Positions 27,724 through 36,982 of a stretch of 64,000 nucleotides of DNA are shown here, one piece after another. This stretch comes from Thalassococcus arenae (GTDB lineage Bacteria > Pseudomonadota > Alphaproteobacteria > Rhodobacterales > Rhodobacteraceae). A program made the position numbers and the translations under genes. Location: positions 2,089,001 to 2,153,000 of the forward strand of contig NZ_JAHRWL010000001.1 in assembly GCF_019104745.1 (NCBI RefSeq), written 5' to 3'. Below the pieces are notes generated by a model, which worked only from the letters and a program-made list of their open reading frames with translations, did not search any database and had not been told where the DNA came from. The number at the start of each line of letters is the position of its first letter. Position 1 is the first letter of the stretch.

Positions 27724-28312
27724 AACGCTGGAGCAGTTGCACGCGCTTTACGGCGATCCGGCCACGCTGGCGCTGCGCAAGGTGGCGGTGCGGCTGACCC
27801 CGCTTTACCGCGCCTGGATCGAGGGGTCGCGCTTCTGCGTGCTGAGCACGGTCGGCCCCAAAGGCACCGATGGCAGCCCGCGCGGCGACGACGGCCCGGT
27901 GGTGCAGGTGGCGGATGAAACCACGCTGCTGATGCCCGACTGGCGCGGCAACCAGCGGCTGGATTCGCTGCGCAATATCGTACGCGACGGGCGGGTGTCG
28001 CTGATGTTCCTGGTCCCGGGGTCGCGGACCATCGTGCGGGTGAACGGCACGGCCTGGCTCAGCGCCGATGACGCCCTGCGGATGCGCTTCGAACAGCGCG
28101 GCAAGCACCCCGCCACGGTGATCGTGATCGAGATCGCCGAGATCTACACCCAGTGCCCCAAGGCGCTGATCCGGTCGGGCTTGTGGTCCCGCGACGATGC
28201 CGATGGCGTGCCGGGCATGGGCGCGATCCTGGCCGAGATGACAGATGGCGAGGAGGGCGGCGAGGATTACGACCGCACTTACGAGGAACGCGCGCAGCCG
28301 CGCATGTGGTGA
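27710..28312 (+). CDS. PPOX-class FMN-binding protein
   Basis: A 200-residue protein of the split-barrel FMN-binding (pyridoxamine 5'-phosphate oxidase-like) family. Visible are RAWIEGSRFCVLSTVGPKGTDGSPRGDDGPVVQV near 39-73, the LPDWRGNQRLDSLRNIV segment and the conserved late IYTQCPKALIRSGLW of the MSMEG_1061-type subgroup. Cofactor (FMN or F420) and substrate cannot be told. It overlaps plsC by 14 bp, closing the ftsEX-plsC operon. Confidence 0.82.
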   Translation: MSRIETLEQLHALYGDPATLALRKVAVRLTPLYRAWIEGSRFCVLSTVGPKGTDGSPRGDDGPVVQVADETTLLMPDWRGNQRLDSLRNIVRDGRVSLMFLVPGSRTIVRVNGTAWLSADDALRMRFEQRGKHPATVIVIEIAEIYTQCPKALIRSGLWSRDDADGVPGMGAILAEMTDGEEGGEDYDRTYEERAQPRMW

Positions 28313-28485
28313 GCAGGGCGGCGCGGAATCAAGGCCGCAGGCCGCCGCGCATCGCCTGGCCGCCCGGACGGCACGGCGATTTGGTGGGGCCAGCGCGCCG
28401 TTCAGAGGTTTCGCGGAGCGTCGCGATAAAGCGCTTCTGGTCAAACCTCGGATCGCCGTACCGCGGCCCGACGATGCGCGGCACC

Positions 28486-28857
28486 TCACCGATGCTGGTC
28501 GATCAGCACCGGGTTGCCGTCGGGATCGGTCAGCACGATATGCGCGGGGCCGGTGCCGTCGGGATCGGTGGGCTCGACCGGTTCCAATCCCTTGTCGCGC
28601 AGGGTTTTCTGGATCTCGCGGATGTCGGTGAATGCGTCCAGCGGCTGCGCGCCCTGGTCCCAGCCGGGGTTGAAGGTCAGCATGTTGCGCTCGAACATGC
28701 CCTGGAACAGACCGATCACCGTCTCGCCGTTCTTCAGGATCAGCCAGCCCTGGGTGGCGTCGCCGCCCATCGCGTCGAAGCCGAGCTTTTCATAGAAGGC
28801 CTGCGAGGCGGCGAGGTCTTTCACCGCGAGGCTGACGGAAAAGGCGCCGAGTTGCAT
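28486..28857 (-). CDS. VOC-family protein
   Basis: A 123-residue glyoxalase-fold protein: [24 protein letters not shown] at the start and [19 protein letters not shown] at the end are the two metal-site strands. Substrate unknown. The ATG at 28,857 is chosen because GGGAGA lies upstream and homologues begin at [10 protein letters not shown]; an upstream ATG would add 44 unrelated residues. Confidence 0.86.
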   Translation of the reverse strand: MQLGAFSVSLAVKDLAASQAFYEKLGFDAMGGDATQGWLILKNGETVIGLFQGMFERNMLTFNPGWDQGAQPLDAFTDIREIQKTLRDKGLEPVEPTDPDGTGPAHIVLTDPDGNPVLIDQHR

Positions 28858-28949
28858 GATCTGTCTCCCTATTGATTGCGGGGAGGGTAGCATGGATTTC
28901 GGCAGGCGCTTTCGATTGAAAGGGGCGGGAACCCGGATTGCACGCCCGG

Positions 28950-29011
28950 CATGAAGAGTGGGCGGGAACGCGGGAAGGGCGCCTTGCATGAAGAGGGGGC
29001 GGGAACGCGGG
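28950..29011 (+). repeat. Short direct repeat
   Basis: Two near-identical 25-base copies of CATGAAGAG(T/G)GGGCGGGA... extending to ACGCGGG lie at 28,950-28,974 and 28,987-29,011 with 12 bases between. They stand upstream of the reverse-strand VOC gene and downstream of lpdA. No coding frame is convincing. Confidence 0.65.
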
Positions 29012-29064
29012 TTTTCTGCGAAAACCCGCTGTCTCCCGCTGCGGACGGTTCGCAGAGCGAACCG
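29007..29064 (-). terminator. Possible terminator hairpins after lpdA
   Basis: Two hairpins follow the lpdA stop: a CGGTTCGC/GCGAACCG stem (29,046-29,064) and GCGGGTTTTC/GAAAACCCGC (29,007-29,029). No T-run follows either, so they may stabilise the transcript end instead of acting as a Rho-independent terminator. Confidence 0.45.
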
Positions 29065-29067
29065 CCG

Positions 29068-30453
29068 CTACATGTGGATCGCGCCGTCTCCGCAGGCCAA
29101 CGCCGCTTCGCGCACGGCTTCGGAGAAGGTCGGGTGGGCGTGGCAGGTCAACGCCAGATCCTCGGCGCTGGCGCCGAATTCCATCGCCACGCAGATCTCG
29201 TGGATCAGATCGCCCGCCATCGGGCCGATGATATGCGCGCCCAGGATGCGGTCGGTGTCCTTGTCGGCCAGGATCTTGACGAAACCGTCGCCGGCGAACA
29301 CCGCCTTGGCGCGCCCGTTACCCATGAAGGAAAACTTGCCGACCTTGTAGGCGCGGCCGGCCTCCTTCAGCTCCTGTTCCGTGGCGCCGACGCTGGCGAC
29401 CTCGGGATGGGTGTAGATCACCGAGGGAATGACACCGTAATTCACGTGGCCATGTTTGCCCGCGATCACCTCGGCACAGGCCATGCCCTCGTCCTCGGCC
29501 TTGTGGGCCAGCATCGGCCCGGCGATGCAGTCGCCGATGGCGTAGATGCCGGGCACGTTGGTGCGCCATTGCGCGTCGGTCCTGATCTGGCCGCGGTTCA
29601 TCTCGACGCCGAGCGCGTCCAGCCCCAGCCCGTCGGTAAAGGGCTTGCGCCCGGTAGCCACCAGCACGACATCGGCGTCGATCTCGTGGTCGCTGTCATC
29701 CTTGCGCAGCTTGTAGGCCACCTTGGCCTTGGTCTTGAGCGCCTCGACGCCCTGCACCGCCGCGCCAAGCGTGAAGGACAGGCCCTGCTTGGTCAGCAGT
29801 TTCTGGAACTGCTTGGACACTTCGGCATCCATCGTGGGCGTGATCGTGTCGAGATATTCGACGACGTGCACCTCGGTACCCAGGCGGGCATAGACCGAGC
29901 CCATTTCCAGCCCGATCACCCCGGCGCCGATCACCACCATCTTTTTCGGGACCTTCGGCAATTCCAGCGCGCCGGTCGAACTGACCACGATCTTCTCGTC
30001 GATCTCGACGCCGGGGATCGAGCTGGGCTCGGAGCCGGTTGCGACGATGATGGACTTGGCGTCATACGTGGTATCGCCGACCTTGACCTTGCCGGCCTCG
30101 GGGATGCTGCCCCAGCCCTTGAGCCAGTGGATCTTGTTCTTCTTGAACAGAAACTCGATGCCCTTGGTGTTCTGGCCGATCACGTCGTCCTTGTAGGCCA
30201 GCATCTGTTTCCAGTCGACCGATGGGCTTTTGCCCTTGAGCCCCATCTTGGCGAAGTTGTGTTCGGCCTCGTGCAACTGGTGGGATGCGTGCAGCAGCGC
30301 CTTGGACGGGATGCAGCCGATGTTCAGGCAGGTGCCGCCCAGGGTTTCGCGGCCTTCGACGCAGGCGGTTTTCAGGCCAAGCTGCGCGGCGCGGATCGCG
30401 GCGACATAGCCGCCGGGGCCGGAGCCGATGACGATGAGGTCGTATTGAGACAT
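29068..30453 (-). CDS. lpdA: Dihydrolipoyl dehydrogenase (E3)
   Basis: A 461-residue flavoprotein disulfide reductase, E3 of the 2-oxoglutarate dehydrogenase complex. N-terminal FAD motif [11 protein letters not shown], redox pair C42 and C47 in [19 protein letters not shown]-binding [19 protein letters not shown], and C-terminal catalytic HAHPTFSE. It ends a cluster with sucA and sucB, separated from sucB by three extra genes. The start at 30,453 is MSQYDL, the usual one. Confidence 0.95.
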   Translation of the reverse strand: MSQYDLIVIGSGPGGYVAAIRAAQLGLKTACVEGRETLGGTCLNIGCIPSKALLHASHQLHEAEHNFAKMGLKGKSPSVDWKQMLAYKDDVIGQNTKGIEFLFKKNKIHWLKGWGSIPEAGKVKVGDTTYDAKSIIVATGSEPSSIPGVEIDEKIVVSSTGALELPKVPKKMVVIGAGVIGLEMGSVYARLGTEVHVVEYLDTITPTMDAEVSKQFQKLLTKQGLSFTLGAAVQGVEALKTKAKVAYKLRKDDSDHEIDADVVLVATGRKPFTDGLGLDALGVEMNRGQIRTDAQWRTNVPGIYAIGDCIAGPMLAHKAEDEGMACAEVIAGKHGHVNYGVIPSVIYTHPEVASVGATEQELKEAGRAYKVGKFSFMGNGRAKAVFAGDGFVKILADKDTDRILGAHIIGPMAGDLIHEICVAMEFGASAEDLALTCHAHPTFSEAVREAALACGDGAIHM

Positions 30454-30481
30454 GGGCGGTGTCCTTTCTTTGATCGTCGGA

Positions 30482-30528
30482 GTGGGGGCCAGCCCCCACA
30501 CCCCCGGAGTTTACCGGGCAAGATGAAG
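30482..30528 (+). repeat. Intergenic repeat element (type B, copy 2)
   Basis: GTGGGGGC-CA-GCCCCCAC stem at 30,482-30,499, then a tail that begins ACCCCCGGAGTTTACCGGG and ends GCAAGATGAAG by 30,528. It matches the 18,768-18,829 element in layout but is on the opposite strand to the surrounding genes, between the MAPEG gene and lpdA. Confidence 0.65.
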
Positions 30529-30530
30529 TG

Positions 30531-30920
30531 TCAAGTCAGCGCCAGTATGAGCATGGCGACCGTGGCAAGGAACCCCACGAACCAGATCACCGAGCGCCAG
30601 GGCGCCCAGCCGAACAGATAAGCGGGGACATAAAGGATGCGGGCGGCGAGATAGAGATAGGCGCACAGCGCGGTATAGGCGGTGCCGCGGTCGGAAAAGG
30701 TGACGACGAGGACCGCGATGGTGAACAGGATCAGCCCTTCGAAATGATTGGTGAGCGCGCGTTGGGCGCGCCCGGCATAACCGGTGAGCCGGATCGGCGT
30801 GTCGCGGGGCCCAAGCGCGGCTTTCGGACCGGCCTGCAGGTTGCCCAGCACCGAGTAGAGCACGAACTGGGCCGCCTGCAGCAGCGCGGCCAGGGTCAGG
30901 GCGGTCAATTCGGGGGTCAT
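30531..30920 (-). CDS. MAPEG-family membrane protein
   Basis: A 129-residue integral membrane protein of the MAPEG superfamily (glutathione-linked or eicosanoid enzymes; bacterial roles mostly unknown). Four hydrophobic segments: about 6-26, 58-78, 84-103 and 108-128; the GYAGRAQRALTNHFEGLILFT stretch is typical. Its start overlaps the glycosyltransferase stop by 4 bp. Confidence 0.85.
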   Translation of the reverse strand: MTPELTALTLAALLQAAQFVLYSVLGNLQAGPKAALGPRDTPIRLTGYAGRAQRALTNHFEGLILFTIAVLVVTFSDRGTAYTALCAYLYLAARILYVPAYLFGWAPWRSVIWFVGFLATVAMLILALT

Positions 30921-31891
30921 GAGGCGGCCTTTCGCCGGGTCCAGGCCGAGCGGTTTTCAGGTGTCAGGATGGCAGCGCGGCGCGCGGTGAACCAGTCCTG
31001 GCAGGCGCGTTCCAGCCGGGCGGTTTCGGGGTCGGCGCGCCATTCGGCCAGCCGGGCGCGGATCGCGGGCAGATGACGGTGCAGGCTGCGGTCCTCGACA
31101 TCGTTGCAATTGGCCCGGAGATGCCAGCGCGAGCCCAGGTGATACTTGCCGCCGCCGGTCTTGCCCTGACCGTCGCCGCGGTCGTTCTTCATCAGGAACG
31201 TGTCTTCGGAGCGGATCGCGTAATGGTGGATCAGGCCGGTTCGTGCCCCGGCAGCGATCTCGGCGGGCTGGAACCGGCTGGACCGGGCGCGGCGCAGCGT
31301 CTTGTTCGACAGGGCTTCGCCATCGGGGGTGCAGACCAGCGGAAACTCGACCAGTGGGTCGAGCGGGTTGTGATCGGTGGCGCGGGCGAAACTGTCGACG
31401 CGGAACAGGCATTTCGACTTGGTCTCGTCCGGTACCGGCGCCGGCTCGGCGCGGATGTTGCGTTCGATCACCAGATCGCCGGGGGTCCAGTCGGTCACGC
31501 CGCTGTCGCCGAAGCTGCGCCAGACGAAGGCCACCACGTCGGCGCCCTCGGTGCGGGCCATGAGCGCGGGCAGATCGTCATCGGCCAGATGCAGGAATTC
31601 GTCGCTGTCCATGTGCAGGACAAAACCGATGCCGCGGTCCCGGCAGAGCCGCAGCACATGGTCCATGCCGGCATCCTGCGGCGGTGTGCCCTTCGGCACC
31701 TCCTGCGCAATGTGGATGACGATGCCCCGCGCCGCCAGCCGGTCGAGCAGCAGGTCCGAGCCGTCGGTGCAATCGTTGGTCACCACGATGATCGGATCGA
31801 AGCCCAGCCCGGCATGATAGGCCAGCCATTCCAGCAGGAAGATGCCTTCGTTGCGCATGCAGGCGGCGAGGGCGGGGATTACGCGTGTCAT
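30917..31891 (-). CDS. Glycosyltransferase family 2-like protein
   Basis: A 324-residue protein of the Glyco_tranf_2_4 type. The N-terminal CMRNEGIFLLEWLAYHAGLGFDPIIVVTNDCTDGSDLLLDRL is the family signature, and FVLHMDSDEFLHL (about 100-112) carries the metal-binding DxD. Acceptor unknown; no sugar pathway genes are adjacent. It overlaps the upstream membrane gene and the downstream MAPEG gene by 4 bp each. A second gene of the same kind is at 40,228. Confidence 0.85.
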   Translation of the reverse strand: MTRVIPALAACMRNEGIFLLEWLAYHAGLGFDPIIVVTNDCTDGSDLLLDRLAARGIVIHIAQEVPKGTPPQDAGMDHVLRLCRDRGIGFVLHMDSDEFLHLADDDLPALMARTEGADVVAFVWRSFGDSGVTDWTPGDLVIERNIRAEPAPVPDETKSKCLFRVDSFARATDHNPLDPLVEFPLVCTPDGEALSNKTLRRARSSRFQPAEIAAGARTGLIHHYAIRSEDTFLMKNDRGDGQGKTGGGKYHLGSRWHLRANCNDVEDRSLHRHLPAIRARLAEWRADPETARLERACQDWFTARRAAILTPENRSAWTRRKAAS

Positions 31892-32457
31892 GTTCGGCTA
31901 ATGCGGTAAACAATATCCGCGAAAGCCAGTAGATATCTATTTGACTGTCTCCACGAGAGGTAACAACTGCAAACCGCTGCAATCGGACCGAAAAAAAGTA
32001 CCCAGTACCAATCCCAATTCACTAAAACTACCGTTGTAGTACTTGAGAACAAGTACAATAGTGCGACGCCAAATCCATCCAACACAGTAATGGAGTTCCG
32101 CGTTTCTAGGAAAAGCCTTTGAAGAAATTCATTCTTTGATGAAACCACGTATGCTATTGTCTCAGCGTCGAGACTGCCCCAAAAACGCTGCCTCATAGCT
32201 CCTCCCAATTGGATGGAAATCAGTCCAAAGGCGTATGTCATGAACACCGCTCCGAAGCCTGCGATCGCAGCAAATGCTGTTTTCATCTGCTCTGGAGTGT
32301 TGACGTTATTCAAAAACCCATGAGACGTTTCTAAATCCACTACATTACTCAAAACTGAGGCGAGCGGGATCATTCCCAAGGATGCAACCGTTCCAACTCC
32401 GAGAGCAGAAAAAGCCCCCGGAACTGGAGAAAGCAGTGCATGAGCGCTGCTCAACAT
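31888..32457 (-). CDS. Low-GC four-helix membrane protein of unknown function
   Basis: A 189-residue protein starting [16 protein letters not shown]. Four hydrophobic stretches are visible: about 16-36, 61-84, 129-147 and 151-167. A hand count over 31,921-32,400 gives about 46% GC, far below its neighbours. Its ATG shares one base with the sucB stop (TGATG), and its TGA overlaps the glycosyltransferase ATG (ATGA). I do not recognise the family. The base composition suggests recent transfer, yet both junctions are exact overlaps. No RBS of its own is obvious, so translation may depend on coupling. Confidence 0.72.
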   Translation of the reverse strand: MLSSAHALLSPVPGAFSALGVGTVASLGMIPLASVLSNVVDLETSHGFLNNVNTPEQMKTAFAAIAGFGAVFMTYAFGLISIQLGGAMRQRFWGSLDAETIAYVVSSKNEFLQRLFLETRNSITVLDGFGVALLYLFSSTTTVVLVNWDWYWVLFFGPIAAVCSCYLSWRQSNRYLLAFADIVYRISRT

Positions 32458-33992
32458 CACAAATCCATCAGCAACCGCCGCGGATCCTCCAGCGCCTCTT
32501 TCACGCGCACCAGGAAGGTCACGGCGCCCTTGCCGTCGACGATGCGGTGGTCGTAGCTCAGCGCCAGGTACATCATCGGGCGGATCACGATCTGGCCGCC
32601 GACCACCATGGGCCGGTCCTGGATCTTGTGCATGCCCAGGATGCCCGATTGCGGCGGGTTCAGGATCGGCGAGGACATGAGCGAGCCGTAGACGCCGCCG
32701 TTCGAGATGGTGAAGGTGCCGCCCTGCATTTCGGCCATCGACAGCTTGCCGTCGCGGGCGCGCTTGCCCTTTTCGTTGATCGCCTTCTCGATCTCGGCGA
32801 AGGACATCCGGTCTGCATCGCGGATCACCGGCACCACCAGGCCCTGCGGCGTGCCCGCGGCGATGCCCATGTGGACGAAGTTCTTGTAGACGATGTCGGT
32901 GCCGTCGATCTCGGCATTGACCTCGGGCACTTCCTTGAGCGCGTGGCAGCACGCCTTGGTGAAGAAGGACATGAAGCCCAGGCGCACGCCGTGTTTCTTC
33001 TCGAACAGGTCCTTGTATTCGCTGCGCAGCTCCATCACCGCGCCCATGTCCACCTCGTTGTAGGTGGTCAGGATCGCGGCGGTGTTCTGCGCGTCCTTGA
33101 GGCGTCGGGCGATGGTCTGGCGCAGGCGGGTCATCTTGACCCGCTCTTCGCGCGCGGCGTCGTCGGCGGGCACCGGGGCGCGCGGCGCCGCGGCCGGAGC
33201 GGATGCCGCGGGTGCGGTCGATGCCGCGGCGACTGCCTTGGCCACGTCGTCCTTCATAACCCGGCCGTCGCGGCCCGAGCCGGTGACCTGGTCGCGCGAC
33301 AGGTCGGCCTCGGCCATCGCCTTTTTCGCGGCGGGCGCATCCTCGATATCGCGGCCGGGGCCGCCGTCGCCGGCGGGCGGCGTGGTGTATTGCTCGCCCT
33401 CGGCCGCGGTGCCGTCGGTCTTGGGCGCGGCGGCGGCGGCGCCGTCGCCGGCGGCGATCACGGCCAGCTTGGCGTTGGCCTCGACCGTGGTGCCTTCGGC
33501 GGCGACGATCTCGGTCAGGGTGCCGGCGGCCGGTGCGGGTACCTCGACCGACACCTTGTCGGTTTCAAGCTCGCACAGCATCTCGTCCTGCGCGACCGCA
33601 TCGCCGACCTTCTTGAACCAGGTCGACACGGTGGCCTCGGACACCGATTCTCCCAGCGTCGGCACCATCACGTCGACACTGGCGCCGCCCTTGGCGGCGG
33701 GTGCCTTGGCCGCGGGTTTCTTTTCGGACTTGGCCTTGGGGGCGGGGGCCGCGTCGCCTTCGGCGATATTGGCCAGCAAGGCGTCGACGCCCACCGTCTC
33801 GCCTTCGGCGGCGATGATGTCGACCAGCGTACCGGCGGCGGGCGAGGGCACCTCGACCGTGACCTTGTCGGTCTCCAGTTCGCACAGCATCTCGTCCACG
33901 GCGACGCTATCGCCGGGTTTCTTGAACCAGGTGGCCACCGTGGCTTCGGTCACCGATTCCCCCAGGGTGGGGACGCGCACTTCGGTCGTCAT
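32457..33992 (-). CDS. sucB: Dihydrolipoyl succinyltransferase (E2 of 2-oxoglutarate dehydrogenase)
   Basis: A 511-residue E2 subunit with two lipoyl domains: lipoyl Lys K43 in [14 protein letters not shown] and K146 in [14 protein letters not shown], linked by Ala/Pro-rich segments. The peripheral subunit-binding domain is near 215-250 ([31 protein letters not shown]). The C-terminal catalytic domain has [15 protein letters not shown]. Tandem lipoyl domains are unusual for E. coli-type SucB (one) but are known in some alphaproteobacteria. The gene follows sucA after 3 bases. Confidence 0.96.
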   Translation of the reverse strand: MTTEVRVPTLGESVTEATVATWFKKPGDSVAVDEMLCELETDKVTVEVPSPAAGTLVDIIAAEGETVGVDALLANIAEGDAAPAPKAKSEKKPAAKAPAAKGGASVDVMVPTLGESVSEATVSTWFKKVGDAVAQDEMLCELETDKVSVEVPAPAAGTLTEIVAAEGTTVEANAKLAVIAAGDGAAAAAPKTDGTAAEGEQYTTPPAGDGGPGRDIEDAPAAKKAMAEADLSRDQVTGSGRDGRVMKDDVAKAVAAASTAPAASAPAAAPRAPVPADDAAREERVKMTRLRQTIARRLKDAQNTAAILTTYNEVDMGAVMELRSEYKDLFEKKHGVRLGFMSFFTKACCHALKEVPEVNAEIDGTDIVYKNFVHMGIAAGTPQGLVVPVIRDADRMSFAEIEKAINEKGKRARDGKLSMAEMQGGTFTISNGGVYGSLMSSPILNPPQSGILGMHKIQDRPMVVGGQIVIRPMMYLALSYDHRIVDGKGAVTFLVRVKEALEDPRRLLMDL

Positions 33993-33995
33993 CGC

Positions 33996-36968
33996 TTATT
34001 TCCCTTCGATCGTCAGCGCTTCGTTCACGAGCGCTTCTTGCTGTGCCTTGTGCTGGCTGGCCAGGCCCGTCGCGGGCGAGGCCGATGTCTGGCGGCCGAC
34101 ATAGGCCGGGCGCTTGTGCTTGGCCTTGATGCGGCCCAGCACCCATTCGATGTTGGGCTCGATGAAGGTCCAGGCGCCCTGGTTCTTGGGCTCTTCCTGG
34201 CACCAGATCATCTCGGCCTGCGGGAAGCGTTCCAGTTCCTTGACCAGCGACAGCGCCGGGAAGGGATAGAACTGCTCGATCCGCAGCAGGTAGATGTCGT
34301 CGATGCCGCGCGCATCGCGTTCCTCGAGCAGGTCGTAATAGACCTTGCCGGAACACATCACCACGCGCCGGATGTCCTTGTCGGCCTTCAGCCGGGTGTC
34401 GGAATTGCCCTTTTCGGCGTCATCCCACAGCACCCGGTGAAAACTGCTGCCATTGGTGAACATGTCCGCATCCGAGATGCACAGCTTGTGGCGCAGCAGC
34501 GATTTCGGCGTCATCAGCATCAGCGGCTTGCGGAAGCTGCGATGCAGCTGGCGGCGCAGGATGTGGAAATAGTTCGCGGGCGTCGAGCAATTCGCCACGA
34601 TCCAGTTGTCCTGGCCGCACAGCTGCAGGAACCGTTCCAGTCGCGCCGATGAATGCTCCGGCCCCTGGCCTTCGAAACCGTGCGGCATCAGGCAGACAAG
34701 CCCCGACATCCGCAGCCATTTCGATTCACCGGAACTGATGAACTGGTCGAACATGATCTGCGCGCCGTTGGCGAAATCGCCGAACTGCGCCTCCCACAGG
34801 GTCAGCGCGTTGGGTTCGGCCAGCGAATAGCCGTATTCGAAACCCAGCACCGCGTATTCCGACAGCGCGCTGTCGATCACCTCATAGCGCGCCTGACCTT
34901 CGCGGATATGGTTCAGCGGGTAATAGCGTTCCTCGGTCTGCTGGTCGACAAAGGCCGAATGACGCTGGCTGAAGGTGCCGCGGGTGCTGTCCTGGCCGGC
35001 CAGGCGCACCGGATAGCCCTCGGTCAGCAGCGACCCGAAGGCCAGCGCTTCGGCGGTGGCCCAGTCAAAGCCCTTGCCGGTCTCGAACATCTGCGCGCGG
35101 GTCTCGACCAGTCGTGCCACGGTCTTGTGGATCGGATAGCCGTCGGGGATGCGGGTCAGGGCCGCGCCCACCTCTTTCAGCGTCTTTTCCGGGATCGCCG
35201 TCTTGCCGCGCTGGTACTTGCCCTGTTTCTGGCGGTCCAGATGCGACCAACGCCCGTCCAGCCAGTCGGCCTTGTTGGGCTTGTAGTTCTTGCCGGCCTC
35301 GAATTCCTCGTTCAGATGCGCCTGGAAGGCGGCCTTCATGTCCTCGATCTCGCCCTCGGGGATCAGCCCGTCCTTGACCAGCCGTTCGGTGTACAGCGTC
35401 AGCGACGTCTTGTGACCCTTGATCTTGTTGTACATGATCGGGTTGGTGAACATCGGCTCGTCGCCTTCGTTGTGACCGAAGCGGCGATAGCAGAACATGT
35501 CGATCACCGCGTCCTTGCCGAATTTCTGGCGGAACTCGGTCGCGACCTTGGCGGCGTGCACGACCGCCTCGGGGTCATCGCCGTTGACGTGAAAGATCGG
35601 CGCCTCGACCACCAGCGCGTTGTCGGTGGGATAGGGCGACGAGCGGCTGAAATGCGGCGCCGTGGTAAACCCGATCTGGTTGTTCACGACGATATGGATC
35701 GTCCCGCCCGTCTTGTGGCCGCGCAGGCCGGACAGCGCGAAGCATTCCGCCACCACGCCCTGGCCGGCAAAGGCCGCGTCGCCGTGCAGCAGGATCGGCA
35801 GGACCGAGGTGCGGGCCTTGTCGCCCATCTGGTCCTGCTTGGCGCGTACCTTGCCCAGAACCACCGGGTTCACCGCCTCGAGATGGCTTGGGTTGGCGGT
35901 CAGCGACAGGTGCACGACATTGTCGTCGAACGTCCGGTCCGACGACGCGCCCAGGTGGTATTTCACGTCGCCCGAACCGTCGACTTCCTCGGGTTTGAAG
36001 CTGCCGCCCTGAAACTCGTTGAAGATCGCGCGATAGGGCTTGGCCATCACGTTGGCCAGCACCGACAGGCGGCCGCGATGCGGCATGCCGATGACGATTT
36101 CCTTGATCCCCAGGGCACCGCCGCGCTTGATGATCTGCTCCATCGCCGGGATCAGGCTTTCGCCGCCGTCCAGGCCAAAGCGCTTGGTTCCCATGTACTT
36201 GACGTGCAGGAACTTCTCGAAGCCCTCGGCCTCGACCATCTTGTTCAGGATCGCCTTGCGGCCTTCGCGGGTGAACCGCACTTCCTTGCCGTAACCCTCG
36301 ATGCGTTCCTTCAGCCAGGCCGCCTGTTCGGGGTCCGAGATGTGCATGTATTGCAGCGCGAAAGTGCCGCAATAGGTGCGTTTCACGATGTCGACGATCT
36401 GCCGCAGCGACGCGATCTGCAGCCCCAGCACGTTGTCGATGAAGATCGGCCGGTCCATGTCGGCCTCGGTGAAGCCGTAGGATTTCGGGTCGAGCTCCGG
36501 GTGCGGTTCGGGCGCGCGCATGCCCAGCGGGTCCAGGTCGGCGGCCAGGTGGCCGCGGATGCGGTAGGCGCGGATCAGCATCAGCGCCCGGATGCTGTCC
36601 AGCACGGCGCGCTGGATCGCCTCGTCGGAAACCTCGACCCCCTTCTCGGCGGCGGCTTCCTTGATCTTCGTCGCCGCGCCCTTGGCCTCGGCCGGGACCA
36701 GCGGCATCGGGTATTCGCCGGTCAGCGCGCCGGTCAGGTCGTCATCGGGCTGCGGCGGCCAGTCGCGCCGCGCCCAGGACGGTCCCGTCGCCTCGCGTTT
36801 GACGTCCATCTCGGCATCGCCCAGCTGGCGAAAGAATTCCGCCCAGGCCGCGTCCACCGCACCCGGGTCGCTGGCATAGCGGGCATACATCTGTTCGAGG
36901 TATTCCGCGTTGTGCCCCTGCATGAAGCTCGAGGCGTGAAAGGCGTCGTTGGGGGATTGGTCGGTCAT
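33996..36968 (-). CDS. sucA: 2-oxoglutarate dehydrogenase E1
   Basis: A 990-residue thiamine-dependent E1. Its N-terminus SPNDAFHASSFMQGHNAEYLEQMYARYASDP is standard. Further markers: GMPHRGRLSVLANVMAKP, GDAAFAGQGVVAE (TPP region), FCYRRFGHNEGDEPMFTNP and the C-terminal MLMTPKSLLRHK. It decarboxylates 2-oxoglutarate and succinylates the E2 lipoyl groups. It is preceded 14 bp upstream by an orphan gene that interrupts the normal sucD-sucA order. Confidence 0.97.
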   Translation of the reverse strand: MTDQSPNDAFHASSFMQGHNAEYLEQMYARYASDPGAVDAAWAEFFRQLGDAEMDVKREATGPSWARRDWPPQPDDDLTGALTGEYPMPLVPAEAKGAATKIKEAAAEKGVEVSDEAIQRAVLDSIRALMLIRAYRIRGHLAADLDPLGMRAPEPHPELDPKSYGFTEADMDRPIFIDNVLGLQIASLRQIVDIVKRTYCGTFALQYMHISDPEQAAWLKERIEGYGKEVRFTREGRKAILNKMVEAEGFEKFLHVKYMGTKRFGLDGGESLIPAMEQIIKRGGALGIKEIVIGMPHRGRLSVLANVMAKPYRAIFNEFQGGSFKPEEVDGSGDVKYHLGASSDRTFDDNVVHLSLTANPSHLEAVNPVVLGKVRAKQDQMGDKARTSVLPILLHGDAAFAGQGVVAECFALSGLRGHKTGGTIHIVVNNQIGFTTAPHFSRSSPYPTDNALVVEAPIFHVNGDDPEAVVHAAKVATEFRQKFGKDAVIDMFCYRRFGHNEGDEPMFTNPIMYNKIKGHKTSLTLYTERLVKDGLIPEGEIEDMKAAFQAHLNEEFEAGKNYKPNKADWLDGRWSHLDRQKQGKYQRGKTAIPEKTLKEVGAALTRIPDGYPIHKTVARLVETRAQMFETGKGFDWATAEALAFGSLLTEGYPVRLAGQDSTRGTFSQRHSAFVDQQTEERYYPLNHIREGQARYEVIDSALSEYAVLGFEYGYSLAEPNALTLWEAQFGDFANGAQIMFDQFISSGESKWLRMSGLVCLMPHGFEGQGPEHSSARLERFLQLCGQDNWIVANCSTPANYFHILRRQLHRSFRKPLMLMTPKSLLRHKLCISDADMFTNGSSFHRVLWDDAEKGNSDTRLKADKDIRRVVMCSGKVYYDLLEERDARGIDDIYLLRIEQFYPFPALSLVKELERFPQAEMIWCQEEPKNQGAWTFIEPNIEWVLGRIKAKHKRPAYVGRQTSASPATGLASQHKAQQEALVNEALTIEGK

Positions 36969-36982
36969 GGGATCATCACCTT

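Noticed and set aside
31888-32952. Reading the low-GC membrane gene as the C-terminus of one 354-residue protein that starts within sucB
   Set aside because: The N-terminal half is sucB read in another frame; the ATG at 32,457, exactly at the sucB stop, gives a sensible 189-residue membrane protein.
32382-34652. A 756-codon forward frame opposite sucB and the end of sucA
   Set aside because: His/Gly/Leu-rich shadow opposite the dehydrogenase genes; no start context or domain.
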